A stretch of 64,000 bases of DNA, from the NCBI GenBank assembly GCA_016806645.1, contig JACSYO010002116.1:5935001-5999000 (forward strand), written 5' to 3'. Position numbers and translations under genes: made by a program. This DNA is from Ophiodon elongatus (taxonomy: Eukaryota > Chordata > Actinopteri > Perciformes > Hexagrammidae). Shown here one piece after another: positions 23,593-39,200 of the stretch. Under the pieces are notes generated by a model. The model had not been told where the DNA came from. It worked only from the letters and a program-made list of their open reading frames with translations, and searched no databases. Every line of letters starts with the position of its first letter. The first letter of the stretch is position 1.

Positions 23593-24160
23593 TCAAAGAA
23601 CTGTGGTCTCTTCTCGCGTAATCCCAGCATCCTTTGTCATTGCATAGAAATGGCCATGTTTTTGAAGCAGGTTGCTTGGAGAATCAAATTCCACTATTTT
23701 GCCAGCATCAAGCACCATCACCCTGTGGAAGAGGAACACAGGCAGAAAGTGATTCTCTGGTAAATATTAGGTGTAAATGTGTTTCCATGTGTGTCAGCAC
23801 TGTAAAGACACTGGAAAACTGCCCAGGAATTTTCTCTGCACTTTTCCAAATGCATGCTGGGATGAGCTCCAGATCTAGATGAATACTTTGATGAAACAAA
23901 TGGATGGACAGAATTTACTTTGGTGACCTAAAGTGAAATTAAAAGCATAGGGTTGCAAAGGATTTCCAAAACACTGATTTTCTTTTCAGATGTCTATAAA
24001 GGACTGTAAAACAAATACTGTGTGCTGCACAAGACCATGTACACATACATATACTACTGTACAGTACTGTATTATAAACATACTTGTAATGTCTTATAAT
24101 CTGCTTATAGGGCTGTATAACCATAGTCATAAATATTCATAATATTATATTATACATTAT

Positions 24161-24193
<33 letters not shown>

Positions 24194-27100
24194 CTTCATA
24201 GTACTTTATAATCTAGTGACCAGCAATTATGAAACATGATATTTGACCTTATAAGTCATGATAAAAAGATTTTTAATGTGTTTTATGAATACTTATGAGT
24301 GCTTAACTATAATTATACTAGACATACTATGGCTATAGTAAACGCTGGTGAGTTGCCATTATAGCTACCATTATAGTATATAACCACTAAGGTTTAAGGA
24401 CCTGTAATTGTATAGCGCTTTACTTTTCTTACAACCACTCAAAGCTATTTAAGACTACATGACATCATTCACCCATTGACAGCCATTCATACGCTGATGG
24501 CAGTAGATAAGGTGCCACCTGTCCATCAGGAGTAGCTAACAACATTCATACACCGTAGAGCGTACGGGAGCAATTTGGGGTTAAGTGTCTTGAGCCACAG
24601 TCGCCCCTGCTGGGAATATACGGAGGTTAATGACAGACGTTTTGGGTGGAATATAGGGAAGACTGTAGAAAAGATGAGTATGAAAGAGTTAAACGCCATC
24701 TGTTGTTTGAAGTGATGTTCCTCCATGGATTCTCCCAGATCCATATGTTAATTTACATTTCATCAGTAACAGATACAATTCATTAGCATATTGTTAAAGA
24801 TCATATTCAAATATATTTCAATGGATAATGGAATTTTTGCAGACTGATTAAGAAATTGTCAATATTCCCAGCAGAAATCATTGCAACTGCGATCAAGTTT
24901 GGCCTTTAGTGGATAGAATAAGTAAATTAAAAAGTAATTTGCTCAGACTAAGCAGCGACTCTCAGAGGTTTGTCATCAAGGCAAACAATCAGAAGAGAGC
25001 TCACGATAGAAAACTACATCAAGATGGGTATAGAAGTGCAGTTTTGTTGGATCCCTGCTCATATGGTTGACAAAGGTAAAGAAACAAGCAGAACAATTGG
25101 CAAAGACAGCTCTTAAAGTATGCAAAATGATTAAAGCAGCATATGGTACGGGAGAGGTAAAATCCTTAATTAGAAGAGCCAACACTCTGCTTCAGTGACA
25201 AGCTCATGTGTATCGGGTAGTGTGGAAATATTTGACGCGCAGCTACCTTGTTGCCAGCACTGGTCTGTATTTTCAAGTTGGACTGCCTGTCATTTGAGAA
25301 GATAATTATTCTAAGTAAAATGTATTTGTCAAGTGTTTTTGAACATTTGTGACCTTTGAGTCTCAAAACCTCCTAATGCTTTCCTGGGGAGAAATTGTAG
25401 GTGTTGTTGTTGACACTACTATACGCCACAAACTAAGGAAGCCCCTACGCTTGCCATGCCACACAAGTATTGCAGCCTGTTTGATAGCACTTTTTGAGTA
25501 TATTTCAAATAGATACCTTATTTTCCAATATGACATCTATATTTACAAAACCTCTAGAACACAATGAATAAATTCATAAATACTCCCACTCCTTAGTCTA
25601 TGCTGTGGTTGGCATATCCAGGTGAAGCCAATGGTGACTTTGAAGTCGCGCAGAACTTTCATGTTTATCTTTTTATAGATGTGCATATAGAAGCTGACTT
25701 GGATCTCACAGCTGTGGCTTCTGTCACAACAGAGGTTGCACCCTAACTACTGGAACACCTCTCACATGAAATACTGAATCAATCAAGCCCATTGTTTGGG
25801 ACTGAATAAAAGACAATGGTCTGAAAAAAATGAAACAAGCACAAGAATAATTGAAATAATTGCATGATTTGGACAACAATAACCTAGTCCTACAAGCACT
25901 CAGAATAATGTTATGTTTGAACATGTAAAGTTACGTGTGATTTGGTCAAAAGCTCTGAAACAAATGAGCAAGGGGAAGACTGGTTTGCTAACTACTGTTT
26001 TCAAGCTCAAGAATGAACTGTTAAGCTCAACTTTCAAGCCAAAATAGACAAAAAGTCTGAAACACTTAACATGCGTGGAGTGTGAGAAAGAGGAACTGGA
26101 GTTTGGATTATTTTGTCTTTATAAATGCTGTATGTGTTTTTTATTGCACATTTTGAGTTTTATCAAACAGAACGTTGGCATTTTAGTACTGTCATAAAAG
26201 ACAAGTGGATGCGACAGCACAGGAGCAATAACATGACATTTTCAGTTTGTATGCTTCATAATGTTTTTCATGCTTCATAACATTTTATATTTTGTGTCCT
26301 TTGGCAACAAACACATTTTAATTGGGAGGAATTACCCCATGAGAAAATGTTGCATAAATAACGTAGGAAAGCCAAATGTGGATTCCATACCTTACGCGAG
26401 TGGAGGAAGAAACTAATTCAGTATTGAGAAATGAGAAATGAGAAATGAATGCAGAGACACCTCATCGAGACATCCTAGTGAAGAGTGACTCACCTGGAGC
26501 TGTCCATGATGCTGTGCAGACGGTGGGCAATAGTGAGGACAGTGCAGTGTGAAAACTCTTTGCGGATGGTATTCTGAATCAGGTCATCTGTCTCCAGGTC
26601 AACAGCTGCTGTGGCCTCATCCAGGATTAAGATGCGAGACTTCCTCAGCAGTGCTCGCGCCAAACACAGCAGCTGCCTCTGCCCAACACTGAGAAGAGAG
26701 TGACATGCTCAAGTGTTTTTCTAACACAGAGAAAAATATACACCATAACTGCCTCTTGCATGGTTGTGACACTATCGTGTAAACAACATCTTTCCACAGA
26801 AACACATATAGTAACACCTGGCAAAGTACTCAAAACCACTTCTGTGGTGGTTCTTGCTTCAGTAGGTTTATCAAGGACCACATTTAGCCACAAGCTGTTG
26901 CAGCTGGTAATATTTGAAGGAATAGAGTGTATTAGAGAGGAGGGGATTTAGACATTATTAGATGTTTGCAGATTATCTGTGTTGATCACACCTGGTTTCA
27001 TTATTCGTAACTATTGTCGACATGTGTATTTAAGCATGTTTATGCATGAGTGTACGTATGATCTATGTTCTATGCGTGAATGTGGATTGGGATGCTGTCA

Positions 27101-27217
27101 AGTGTATTGTGTGATGCAGCGGCTTGGAGCCAAAGACTAATTTCCCTGCAGGACAATAAAGTATATCTTATCTTATCTTACAAATCAACAAATCTTCAAC
27201 TTGATTCTGTGCCATTT

Positions 27218-27276
<59 letters not shown>

Positions 27277-30200
27277 TGAGATAGTATTTTTATAACCCAA
27301 CTGAAAGTAAACTGCTTTGCATTCAAAGCAAAATAATAACATTTATTTTCATGGCCCACCTGAGGTTCTCTCCCCCTTCTGTCACTTCATGTTGTAGTCC
27401 CTCCTGCAGCCCCGCTATATAGTCCTTCAGATGGGAGAGCTCCAACACTCTCCATATCGCCTCATCGCTGAATTTGTCAAATGGGTCCAGGTTCATCCTC
27501 AAGGTCCCAGAGAACAACACTGGATCCTGAGCCCACAGGTTTGGATAGGTCAGTGTACCATTGAAAACTGAATGCTGCGTGTAGGTTTGTGTTGTTTGTT
27601 GTGTTTACCTGTGGTATGATTGTGAGCCTGCTTCTGAGGTCATGCAGGCCAATTGTGGAAACATCTACATTATCAATGAGGATACGACCTTCAGCAGCTT
27701 CAATAATTCTAAACAGACTGTTGGTCAGGCTTGATTTCCCAGCTCCTGTGCGGCCTACTATACCAATCTGAATGCAGGGAGAGACAGCAAATATTAATTA
27801 GTGACTCACAAAATACAAACAGAGAACCAAAGGATGCACAATTATATTAAATTAATTAACATACACATATCTTGTCGAAACCAAAATACAAATCTAACCA
27901 ATACTTTAGCGATGCATCCCTCAAAAATATCAGTCCTGAACGTTGTAGCTTTCAAATAGGTTTTATAAAGCACTATACAGTCATTGACCATCTGTTTCTG
28001 GAGGAAGGAGAGGGTTTTTGTAATCTGTAAAAACAGAAGTTCAAAGTAATACTGTAATTTTAAGCTTTTTCATATGGATAACTGTTTTTGAAAGCTTTTA
28101 AGAAACAGTGGCAGCGTTTCTTTGGAGTTGGTCTCACTGTAGCTGTAGCTCTCTTATAAAGAACGGCAATCAGTCAAAACATGCCAGTGAGTGAAAGAGA
28201 CTAAGATACAGGAAAATCTTCTCTGAAGGATCATGATTTTTATAAGGGTTATAAATCATCTCTTGACTTCTTGCAGGCCCTTCCATGACATCAGAGGCTA
28301 TATGTTGTTTGCACACTGCACTAAAATCACACCCTAACTGATAAGAAGGAAAAATGCTGCAAAGAAAAGCAACTGAGTGCAGGCAAGAGGAAATGAAGCA
28401 TCAATATTGCCTTCGAGATGAAAGGCACAAAATGAGAAGATACTAAAACTAAATTCAGATATTGTTCTCATCATCTTAAGGAAGCTGCAATATAACCTAC
28501 CCTTTGTAAAATCTAGTCAGTGCTAAAACTGACTCCAAAGGCTCAAATTTGACCCTTTCTGTCTTATTATAATGTCAAACCTATTACATTAGATTTTACA
28601 AGTTTTGTTGATCTAAAGTTAGACAATCAATGGCAAATTATAAACAGCATCTACATACTGAAATTAAACCGAATTGGATGTTTTTATATCATTCTATTCC
28701 TCTAAATAAATGTTTTATATATTTTGAGGCATACTATTGATCTCAGGGTTTATCTATTCAGCAGTCCAATTAAGATGCGCACTTTGATAAATCCTACAGG
28801 CTTGTTACACAGACATGCACACATGATGGGTATACAGACAAAATACACACAGACCTTCTCTGTGCTGTTGATGTCACAGGTGATTCCATGCAGCACCAGG
28901 TCTAATCCAGGTCTGTAACGGACCTTGTAGTTGTCAAACTGTAGCCTTCCTGCCTCGGGCCACTTCTCTGGCGGCCGAGTGTCAGTAACCCACTTAGCCT
29001 GTCGAAACACAGACACACAGCGATAGATGACAAAATGGTGGAGCAGTTCTGTCGTCTGTCTAATCCTGATCTAAGCGATGGAAACTCATGAGAAGAGAAT
29101 ATTGACATATTAAAAGTCAAGGAAAAAACATTAGCTACATAAAGACACCACCTGAAGAATACAAGCTCTCAATACAACATACCTCGTTCTCAAGCTCGGC
29201 GTATTCAGTCACTCTCTCCACGGCAACGATATTGGTCTCCAGCTCTGAAGACATTCTCACCAGCCAGTTGAGGGTCTGGGTCACCTGCAAAGTCGCAATA
29301 CGACCGCATTGCGTTGTTAGCATTAATATACCATCAGAATTGTCATCACGCAATCATTATTGCCATTGACATTCACATCATCATTATCTGCAGGGTGTGT
29401 AATGAGTGTGTAAGTCACTGACATTAAGGGCGTAGGATATAGACAGGCCAACCAAGCCGCTGTCCAGAGTCTTTCTCGAAATGACGGCAAACAGAGCAGC
29501 GAAAAACACCACCAAGTTTCCAAGCAACTCCAAACGAATGGCCAGCCATCTGCAGAGTGAATAAATACATAAACAAATATAAGAATATCATCAATAATTA
29601 ATTTATTTTGTATAGCACACTTTAAAATACAATCCATTATTCAAGGTTCAGGTTCACATACAGGGTAAAAACAATTACAGTACAACATTAAAACTAAACA
29701 ATTCACACAAAAGAACCATGTGATAACAAGGATTAAATAGGCTACATTACATTTCAGACAAAATAGTCAAGACCCAAGTTTAAAAGTGAATGAAATTATT
29801 GACAAAATTTAGAGACCAAAGTTTAAAAGGAAACGTATATGAGCCAGGACCTTAGGGGAAGGTAGAGAAGAACGGGTGAGTCTTAAGATGAGATTTGAAA
29901 ACAGCGAGTGAGTTTATTGGAGTTTAATATCTGACCTGTTTGACACTATCCACGGGTAGAGGCTTTTGAGGTTTTCATCAATAGTTGTTTCATTGTGTTT
30001 AAGAAACCTTTCCTGATGGCCGTAGGCTCTTATCACTGACAGACCCGACACTGTCTCACTAAAGTGTGAGTATATAGGAGAACGAGACACTGAGTCCAGC
30101 CGACGCAACTGCCTTGACGTTGCCGCATAGAAGCGCTGGGTGTAGAGAGGGGGCAAGGGAAAATCAACAGAAAACAGTGGAAGGTTTCATTTAAAATTCA

Positions 30201-33200
30201 ATGTTTTGCATTCCTCACTTTTCATTTTCTTCTTCTTCAATCTCATTTCCCTGGTTATGTTTTTTTCTTGGGCTATCTTGGTCAACTTACCTGTACAAAG
30301 TAGTAGACCAGGGCCAGAGGAAGAATGATGATGGTGAAGAAAGGAGTGGCCAGACAGATTACAAACAGTGTCCCCAGCACGCCCAGCAGACACAGGAGCC
30401 AGGAGCGGAAGGACTGGGGAATGGTTTCATCCACTGTGAAAATGTCCTTTAGAACAAGCAATGGAAAAGTTTTGTCTATATTAAAATGATCGGTAACACT
30501 TTCAATGACGGCCATACCTATAATGCATTACAAACACACTTAGAATTCGTTATTATCTGCTTAAAGCTGTATTATTTTAACCACTCATAAATATTCATAT
30601 TGCTTTATAACAAAATTCAAAACACATTATAAAGCATTTTATAATGACTTATGAGGTCAAGTATCATAATACTTCATAATTGCAGGTAACTCATTGACAT
30701 TTTTTGTTGTTACAAGTATCACAGCGTATTACTATTCCTATAGTTGTTATGCATTATAATCACTGTTATAATACATTATAATCACTTTTATAATACATTA
30801 TAATGTGATCATAATCTACTCAAAGTGGTCATTGGGTGCTTCAATTAAAGTGAAAATATTAATTAAATGAATTCATGCAAGAACAACACACAAAACGTTG
30901 TCAAATTAAGTTATTTGTTTAACGGATCATAACAGAAAAAGATAAAGTAGAAATTGTTTCAGATATGATTTATATTTTCAGTAAATTAGTTATTATATTA
31001 TTAATTATTATTATTATTATATTAGTGAAATATAAATGTCCATCATTCAGTTGATCATCATCAAAAAGCTGTGTAGTACTCAATTTCTGTTATGACCCAT
31101 TAACCAAATAAATACATGTTACAATGTAATGAGTGTTGTTCAGGCATAGATTTAATGAGATGTTTTTAACATTACTTAAAGCAAACAATAACCACTTATA
31201 GTGATTTATGACCAGCTTGTAATATATTATATCTACTTATACCTCAAGAATTTCATTAGTCACTTAAAGCACCCAATGACCACTAAGAGTAATTCATAAT
31301 CCCATTATAATGCATTATGGGCATGGGCATAGAAACGTATTACAGTGCACCCAGAACCGAGGAAAAACAATCCACTCTCAATGGGTTGCTCTATTTTTCA
31401 TTAACAGCTGTGGAATTGCTGTGTGGTGAGCACATAATTGAGTGAACCTGAGAGAAGTGGGGCATCACATTGAGAAGAAGAATTGTGCTAAGATGGCTTC
31501 AAAAGTGTCCTCAATTTTGTCCTTGTTCAGTAGGAGCCGTGGATTCTCCATGGCAATAAATGGTGAATGCCAAATTTACATTGTTTTTTGAGCAGCGAAA
31601 TTGCCACAGTCTAGTGGATTGCTCTAATATATCCTGCATTCAAACTAGGGACATTACAATGTTAAGAATAAATAGGTAGCAAAACTAGCCAGAAAAAAAA
31701 AATGTAAACACAAATATAATATAAAATATTATACAAATATAAAAAATGGAATGATAAATCCTACCTTTGCAAAGCGGTTGACCACTCTTCCAATAGGTGT
31801 GGTGTCAAAGAATACCATGGGAACGCGAAGTAGGTTGTCAAGCAGCCTTGAATGCAGGATACGTGACGCATCGACCGAAGCGTTGGCCAGGAGAAGTGTA
31901 CCGATGAACACAAAGAGGCCTGCCAGAAAAAATATACAAAATATATAACTACATCTTCACACAGAGAAATCCATTTGTCAACAGTTGCTAAAATTGAAGA
32001 ATGAAGAATTCTGGAGTGATACCCAATACCCAATGTTTCATTTGTGCCTCTGCAGCTGATGAGCATAAGTGGTTCCATCAATAAGATCCAAAAGAGGTAC
32101 TTAACACTAAAGTGTGAGAAATCTTCTGAATAAACTTGAGCAGCTCTTTGGAGAGTATTTTTTTTTTCATCAGATATTTCCTGTTTCTGGAGAGTGTGAG
32201 AACTCCAATAACTGTCCGGCAGAAAGCAGCAGTAAAAAGAAATGATGAACCCAACACATCCTTTGCCTTTTGCAATACTGTTGTAATGTACCCTGTAGTA
32301 TGCCGTCTTAGAATGTAAACCCCCATTTTAAAATGTAATAGTAGTAGTCACAGCAATTGTACTATATTTATTCTTGAACCAAATATGTACTACTTGTTAC
32401 ACATTATTAAATGTTTGTACTTCTGTGATTTGTTTCTTTTGTTCTTTCGATCTTCAACCTGATAAAAGGTTGCTCTCCAAAAACCAAAACAAGAACAAAT
32501 CAAGAGATATCATTCCTCTGTGCCATCCCTCCTTGTTTGTACTTAGTTTTCTACATTCTCAGTGAAACATTACCGTAAGATGCTGTTTTAAAAAATTAAT
32601 CCAAACAATCAAATATTCATACACTGTAAAACGATCAGGTAATGAAAAACATGTACAGTGCCATCCATAGAAGGCTTGGCTCCAACATTAGCCAGTGCGC
32701 TGGTTTGATTCACAAACATGTAGCGTTTAGTCTCTGGAGCTGTAAACACTATTCCATTATTATGCCTGCCAGCACTTCCTCAATTAAAGCTATTCTGGTC
32801 TGATGTTCCCTGGTGTTAAGTTATATCATTCTTTCTCCTTTTGTCGAGTTCACTATTTAAATTCATATAAAATCTGCACTTCAATAAGACACACGGGTCG
32901 TCATGTTCATCCCTTGTTTGAGGCAAATTTGATTTAAATTGTATGAAAATTTCTATAAATTGCAAAAGAATTAGCGGTAACAATTACCATAATCTGCTCA
33001 TTAGTTTGACATCATTCGAGGATGGGCCAAAGAAAAAGATTAAAAGGGGAAACAGTTAGCCTGGCTCTGTCCAAAGTTCAAAGACATGTCTATGAGCACC
33101 TTTATAGCTCACCAATAAACAAACATCTTGTCTGTATAATCTGTACACAAACAGAACTGTAAAAATGGCAAGTTGTGATTTTAGTTATAGGATTACTGTT

Positions 33201-36200
33201 TAGTTTAATAGTTATATTATGTAACTATTTGTTAGAAATCTCTAACATGTTCAATTTGGTGCTGAACAGTACATAATTGACTGAAACCAAATCACATTGA
33301 CGTCTCACGTCTGTTGCTATATGTAATAAAAACAAATTGAATTGATATAGTGTTATATCCCTAGTACAACTGTATTGAGTTGTCAGATGATGTGAATGCA
33401 CACAGGTCATGACATTTTTTTTCCATCTCTATCATCCAGCCGATGACATAAACACAGCTAAGCTAAATAAACCAACAACAAAAAAACTGTAATGAGTTTA
33501 TCTGTTCAGTTACCCTGAGCCACTCCCAGAGCTCCAAACACTCCCACCCTGGTGTCCCTCTTCCAGTTAGGGTATGTCTTGTTGTAGTAAGCCACAGCAT
33601 CATTGGTCCAGTCACTCAGCCACAGGTTCTGACCGATGAAAGCAATGTTCTGGGTGAAGTAAACCAGGAAGACCACGACAGTGTATCCCCAGCCCATGGC
33701 ACGCAGGTACTGGAGGTACACTGATAACCTCACCTGGATATAAGAGAGAAAACAGGCTCAGGAAAAGATTCTAATTTTGTATCATTTTGTGCTGTTGGAA
33801 AAAATATTCAAACAAACTAAGAACTTTGATTACCTTTCCGGTTTCCATGGTTTCCTTCTCTATCAGCCTCTGGCCTTTCTTTATATCACTGACATCGTCT
33901 GATTTTCTTATGGAGCTATTTTTTCTTAGTCTGACACTAGAAAAAACGACAGAAAAGACCAAATAAGAAAACATAATGAAGACATACTTAGTAGGACATT
34001 TAAATATTGTTCTTCCATGCTGTGCATGAAAACAAGAAGTACTGTGTGAGACACTATTTGGACACGAGATCTTATATTCGCAGTGACTTGCTCATGTGCT
34101 CCACAAGAAGTCCACTACGTCCACATTGATTCTCACTCACACAAGCTGTGTCTCTATCTTGTCGCCCACCACATCATTTCTTTGATCTTACCTGCCATCG
34201 CGCTGGCTGCGGCGGATACTGTTTTCTCTCTTAAGTGTAACAGAAACTGTGTCCTCCAAAGGAGAGTCGGGTAGAGTGTCCTCACTTTCAGGTATGAGCT
34301 CCACGTTTGCAGCCTCCTGGTAACAATCTGAATGAATATATTCACATAGCATACATGGTGTCTTACAAATCTGCAGCTTTATATAAATCTTATAATCCCA
34401 TAGTAACTCATCGACATATTCCAGCCACAGTTTTTGGTTATTTTGTGCAGCTTGTATCCAAAATGCAGTTAGAAAAAAATGTGTAATTACCTGACTCTGA
34501 ATGAGTCCGATTGCTTTGCTCTTTGGCATATGTGTTTAGAAATTCATAAAAAGCTCCTCTGCTTGCACGAAGGCTGTTGTAGGATCCAATCTCAGAAACC
34601 ACTCCATCCACCAAGACCACTATTTCATCTACGTATGGCAGGAAGCCCACTCCATGAGTCACCAGGATCCGAGTCTGTACAGACAAAGACCTCAGCTGTG
34701 AAATCATAATTCACTTCGGACAGTAAAAAAGAAAATATGTAAAATGATTCATATCCTGGACGGCCTGCTGCCAATACTACCATACATTTAACATGTTACT
34801 GTGAATTATTCATATTCAATTAGGAGATCTTTTGGTGTGAAACATATATTACTGATCAATGCATAATGTAAGCTTAGCACAAACCTTGTCTTTGAGTAGT
34901 CCATTGGGTCCAATTACTTTATCAAAGAGATGCTTTCCTACATGAGAGTCCACAGCAGACAAGGGGTCATCTAATAAATAAATGTCAGCCTGACTGTAAG
35001 CTGCCCGGGCCAAGCTCACACGTTGCTTCTGGCCCCCTGAGAGGTTAATGCCCTTCGGACAGAGGAGAGGAGAGAAACAGCACAAGACAATATTAGGTTT
35101 CAGTATTGAAACTACTGTACATTTCAATAAAAAAAAAAAAACAATATTAAGGAAAAATATAACCACTTCGTAATGGATTTGTAAGCAGATTTTAAGTCTC
35201 AGTTAGTTGGTCTTATATTTGAAAAGAAAATAATGACAGCAGAAAAAACAATGTGAAGTAAACCCAATTTAGAGTAAATGGGCTAAAAGATGATAAAACA
35301 TTGGTACTGAAGGCTGTTTTGACCGATAATTAATATCACAATGATTTTACAACATATTCAATGATAAAGAGTACATAGACAATAATTAGAACATTGGTAT
35401 TGTTTTTAAATATAAGAGGCATTACTAGGTACTATCCCATTTTACATCAAAGTATGATAACACTCTTCTTTTAGGTAATTTTAACATACATGTCTGCTGG
35501 CCTTCACAGACTTTTATCACTGATTTTATGAATACCCTGGAATCTTTCAACCTCACTCAGGCTACAGGAGCCCACACACTCAAAGGGTCACACCCTCAAC
35601 CTGGTTATTTACAGAGGTCTCAGCCCTGACAACTTTAAGACTAAGGATATCTGTGTGTCTAATCACAAAGTGGTTTTATACCATCTTCTACCAGTTATTC
35701 ACACTTCACCTGTCCGCTGCCAGGTTTTTAACTCTTTGTCTGCTAGCAAGTTTTCTGAGCTTTTTACCACTACTTTTTTTAACTGCCTTTAATCCTCATT
35801 TTAACTTAGAGGAGCTGGTCTCCCTTTTTAATCACACCTGTCAGATCGTTCTGGACCTGAAAAACAAAAGGTCAAATAGAACAAGCAAGCCATGGCTAAA
35901 CAAATCCACCCAGGAATTAAAGAGAGACCGTACAAGAGAGGAACGAACATGGAAAAAAATGGTTTTATGAGATTTGGAAAGATGCAATGAGGGATTATCA
36001 AATGGCAGTTAAAGAAGCAAGAATTTCCTTTTTCTCCAACTTACTTTTTAGCAAAGATAAGATTTTATTTCAGATAATCGACCCTGTGGTCACCACCTCC
36101 CCCTGTCATTTTACTGATGCCTCACAAGAGATGCGTGAGCAGTTTTAAAACAGTTTACAAATAGAGTCAAGGACATTAGGAAACAAATAATCGTTTTGTT

Positions 36201-39200
36201 CTATCTATTGTACTGTTTTGCCTCAGTTGTCTTGCTTTGTTGGGCCTCACTGTTGAGCTTTCTGTTGTTGTTATTATTTCCTTGGTTTTGTTGCTTTGTC
36301 TGTCAAAGCACTGTGTAAACTCTGTTTTTAAATTACTATTATTACTATTACTTGTCATTGGTTTTGTGTGCTTTGCAATCAACTGAGACAAATGTTCAAA
36401 TATGATTGTGTTTGTGTTCTCTATCCTTGAATCTTACTTTCTCTCCAATCTCAGTGAGGTCACTGCCAGGTAGCAGCTCAAGGTCAGGTGCCAAGGCGCA
36501 GGCCTCTATCACCCCCTGGAACCTGCTTTCCTCATGGGAAGAGCCAAACAGGATGTTATCCCTCAGAGTGGCATTTTGGATCCAGGCTTGTTGTGGAACA
36601 AAGGCAAGGGAACCCTGGACAGAAAGACAATTATGAGTCAGGTACAGAGCTCCTTCTAACCACACTGGTGTCTAGCCCCCTGCCATGGCTTTCATTCAAA
36701 CCAATCCTCCTTCAATCCTAATATTGATCCCATCAAAGCACAACGTCGAAGTGGACTTGAATAGAGTCGTTTCAGTTTTATGTTGTTGCTGATATTGGCA
36801 ATACGCCCCAGTGGCAATACGCCTTTCAGGCTTTATTGTATTTTAATGATGATTGTAACTACTGCGCCGAAGAGTTATTTAGTATCTTTAATTATAAAAT
36901 ACATTCATGGTTCAAAACAAGATCATGGCTGATTTCCAATGAATTGTAAGCCTAATAGACAAACATCAATGAACTGCTGCAAATCTGATGGTCTGATGTT
37001 GGTCAGATGACGGTCAGTTCTAAAGTGAATGTTCAATTAGTACGGCAGTTGAAAAAAAAAATCTTCATGTTATGCATATTCTATGCTCTTTGTCAAGCAC
37101 ACTACAGTATTATTGTTAGACAGATATGAATATAGAAATGGGGTGTTACCTGAATGTTGATAAATCCTTTGGTGCTGTACATCTCTCCCAGGAGGGCTGA
37201 CATGAGAGAGGACTTTCCTGAGCCCACAGCTCCCACTACTGCTACCAACCGGCCAGGGTTAATATCCAAGGACACGCTGGCAAACATGCACCGAATAAAT
37301 ATGGTCAACGTTGTGAAACACAGTATGGACAAATATTATGTTTTGCAGCTATATAGTGTAACATCCAAATGTGTTATATTATGTTTGATACAACAAACAT
37401 ACTTTTTCAGCAGAGGCTTCACTTCTCTTTCCCAAGCAAAGGAACCGTCACATATGCTAATAGCAGAGTCTAGCAGATAAACCCAGATGCACAGACAAAT
37501 GAAACCAGATGGACAGAGAAGACATTATGTACTGTACATGCACATATAAAATATGCTTTACTGCTCAGCAGAGGAACAAGTGAAAATAATGATGGTGAAC
37601 ATACTGAAACTGGGGTCATGCCGCACAACGTCACTTTCGAGGTCTTCACCTCCCAGAAACTTCTCCAGGCGCTTCTTAGACACTGTCATCTGAAGTGCAA
37701 AAGAACAAGTTAGTGGTCTTTTAGGTCTGGTTTGTGTGCATGTACCGTTTGTTGTTGTTCCCTTACTTGCACAATGGCAGCGATGAGCATTGGCAGCATG
37801 GCCAGGGGAAATCGAAGGATGTTGAAAAGAGCGATGGAAGTGAAAGCCTTCTCAGCAGTCAACACGTTGTTTGGGCTCACCCCTACAAACACTGCAAATG
37901 TGGCCAGAGAAACCTGCAAAGAAAAAAAGACAGCGTAAGACTATCCTTGACCAGCCTCTTCTCGTCTTTTTGCAAAGCTCCTTAACAGGACTCACCAGAG
38001 CCGGAGCACAGCTGAAGATGAAGGTGGAAATAGACGCCAAGTAGGCAAACTTCCTCATGACTTTAAGTTCTTCCCCCCTAATGCCTTCGACCTGTGCCTG
38101 GAAGGATGGCTCCCATGCATACAGCTTCAGAATCTGACGGGATATGAGAGGCAAAGAGAGGGACGAGGGAGTAGAGGGCATTGTGAGGGACACGGAAAAG
38201 GAAGGGTGAGGGAACAGAGGGATGGCATTCATTCCCAATGTAGTTAATGTCAATAAACTGCAGGTGGTGGATACAGAATAATAGAAGCCTCTTTAGAATA
38301 ACATTTCAGCTTTTTCCTGAGGCATAACATCTTTTCATCTGAGGAAGGCCTCACTCTGAGTCCCCCACATTCACCAGTCTGCCTCAACTATTTTTACTCA
38401 GAAAAGTGAGCAGAGGTGGTGTTCTTACACCAACAAACCATTGATGACGGGCCATTAACTCACCTTGATTCCATTAAGTATTTCATTCATTATCTTCAGT
38501 CGCTTGTCTTTGAACTTCATGTTCTCTATCTGAAAAGAAGATGACATGTAACTCAGCAGGTAAATGTAGCTCATTGTTAACCTCATGTAAAAATACCTGA
38601 TAACAATGCAGTCAGGAAGAGAGGTACTTTGTACCATTACTACCTATGTGGTGAAATAATTTGACCCATTTGACTCTCATTAAAAGCCATTGCTTTTGTA
38701 AAAGACAGAGTAAGGTTTTTGATTAATGCACCAGTAGTTTACTAACGTTTCACCCCCTTAACTGTTGCATGTAAGTAAATCCTGGTGTATTGTTTTCCTT
38801 CTTAGTGCACCATATTTCTAATGGCATGGGTGTTAACATTCAATATTACTTGTTTCTTATATTTTAGGCTATGATTCAAATTCAAAACTATTAGATCTAT
38901 TATTCACGGTATGTACAGTGCACTATATTCTAAAGGTGTAACAACAATCCTGTATGAGTTTGCATTTCTGCTGACCTGGATTTTTCTGGCCTTGGTTGCT
39001 AGAAGTCCATTGATTGGCACCATCAGCACCATGACGGCCAGTCCTGCTAAGACAGAAGGTCCTAACTCAAACCACAGGAAAACAATGGACAGCACAATCT
39101 GCAGAGGGCAAGACCACAGCAGGTGGATGAAGTTGGTCACATCGTTGAAGCGCTGGGCGTCTGCAGACATCAGGTTCACTGTTTCCCCAACAGTAGTCTC

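Larger units (their letters stand above)
23723..26493. other. Large last intron of abcc2
   Basis: This 2.8-kb intron holds a repeat with palindromic ATAATG motifs (24050-24380), a reverse-oriented SINE (24390-24615) and a reverse-transcriptase-associated RNase H remnant (24930-25200), each listed separately. 25200-26490 is AT-rich and shows nothing recognised. Confidence 0.6.
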
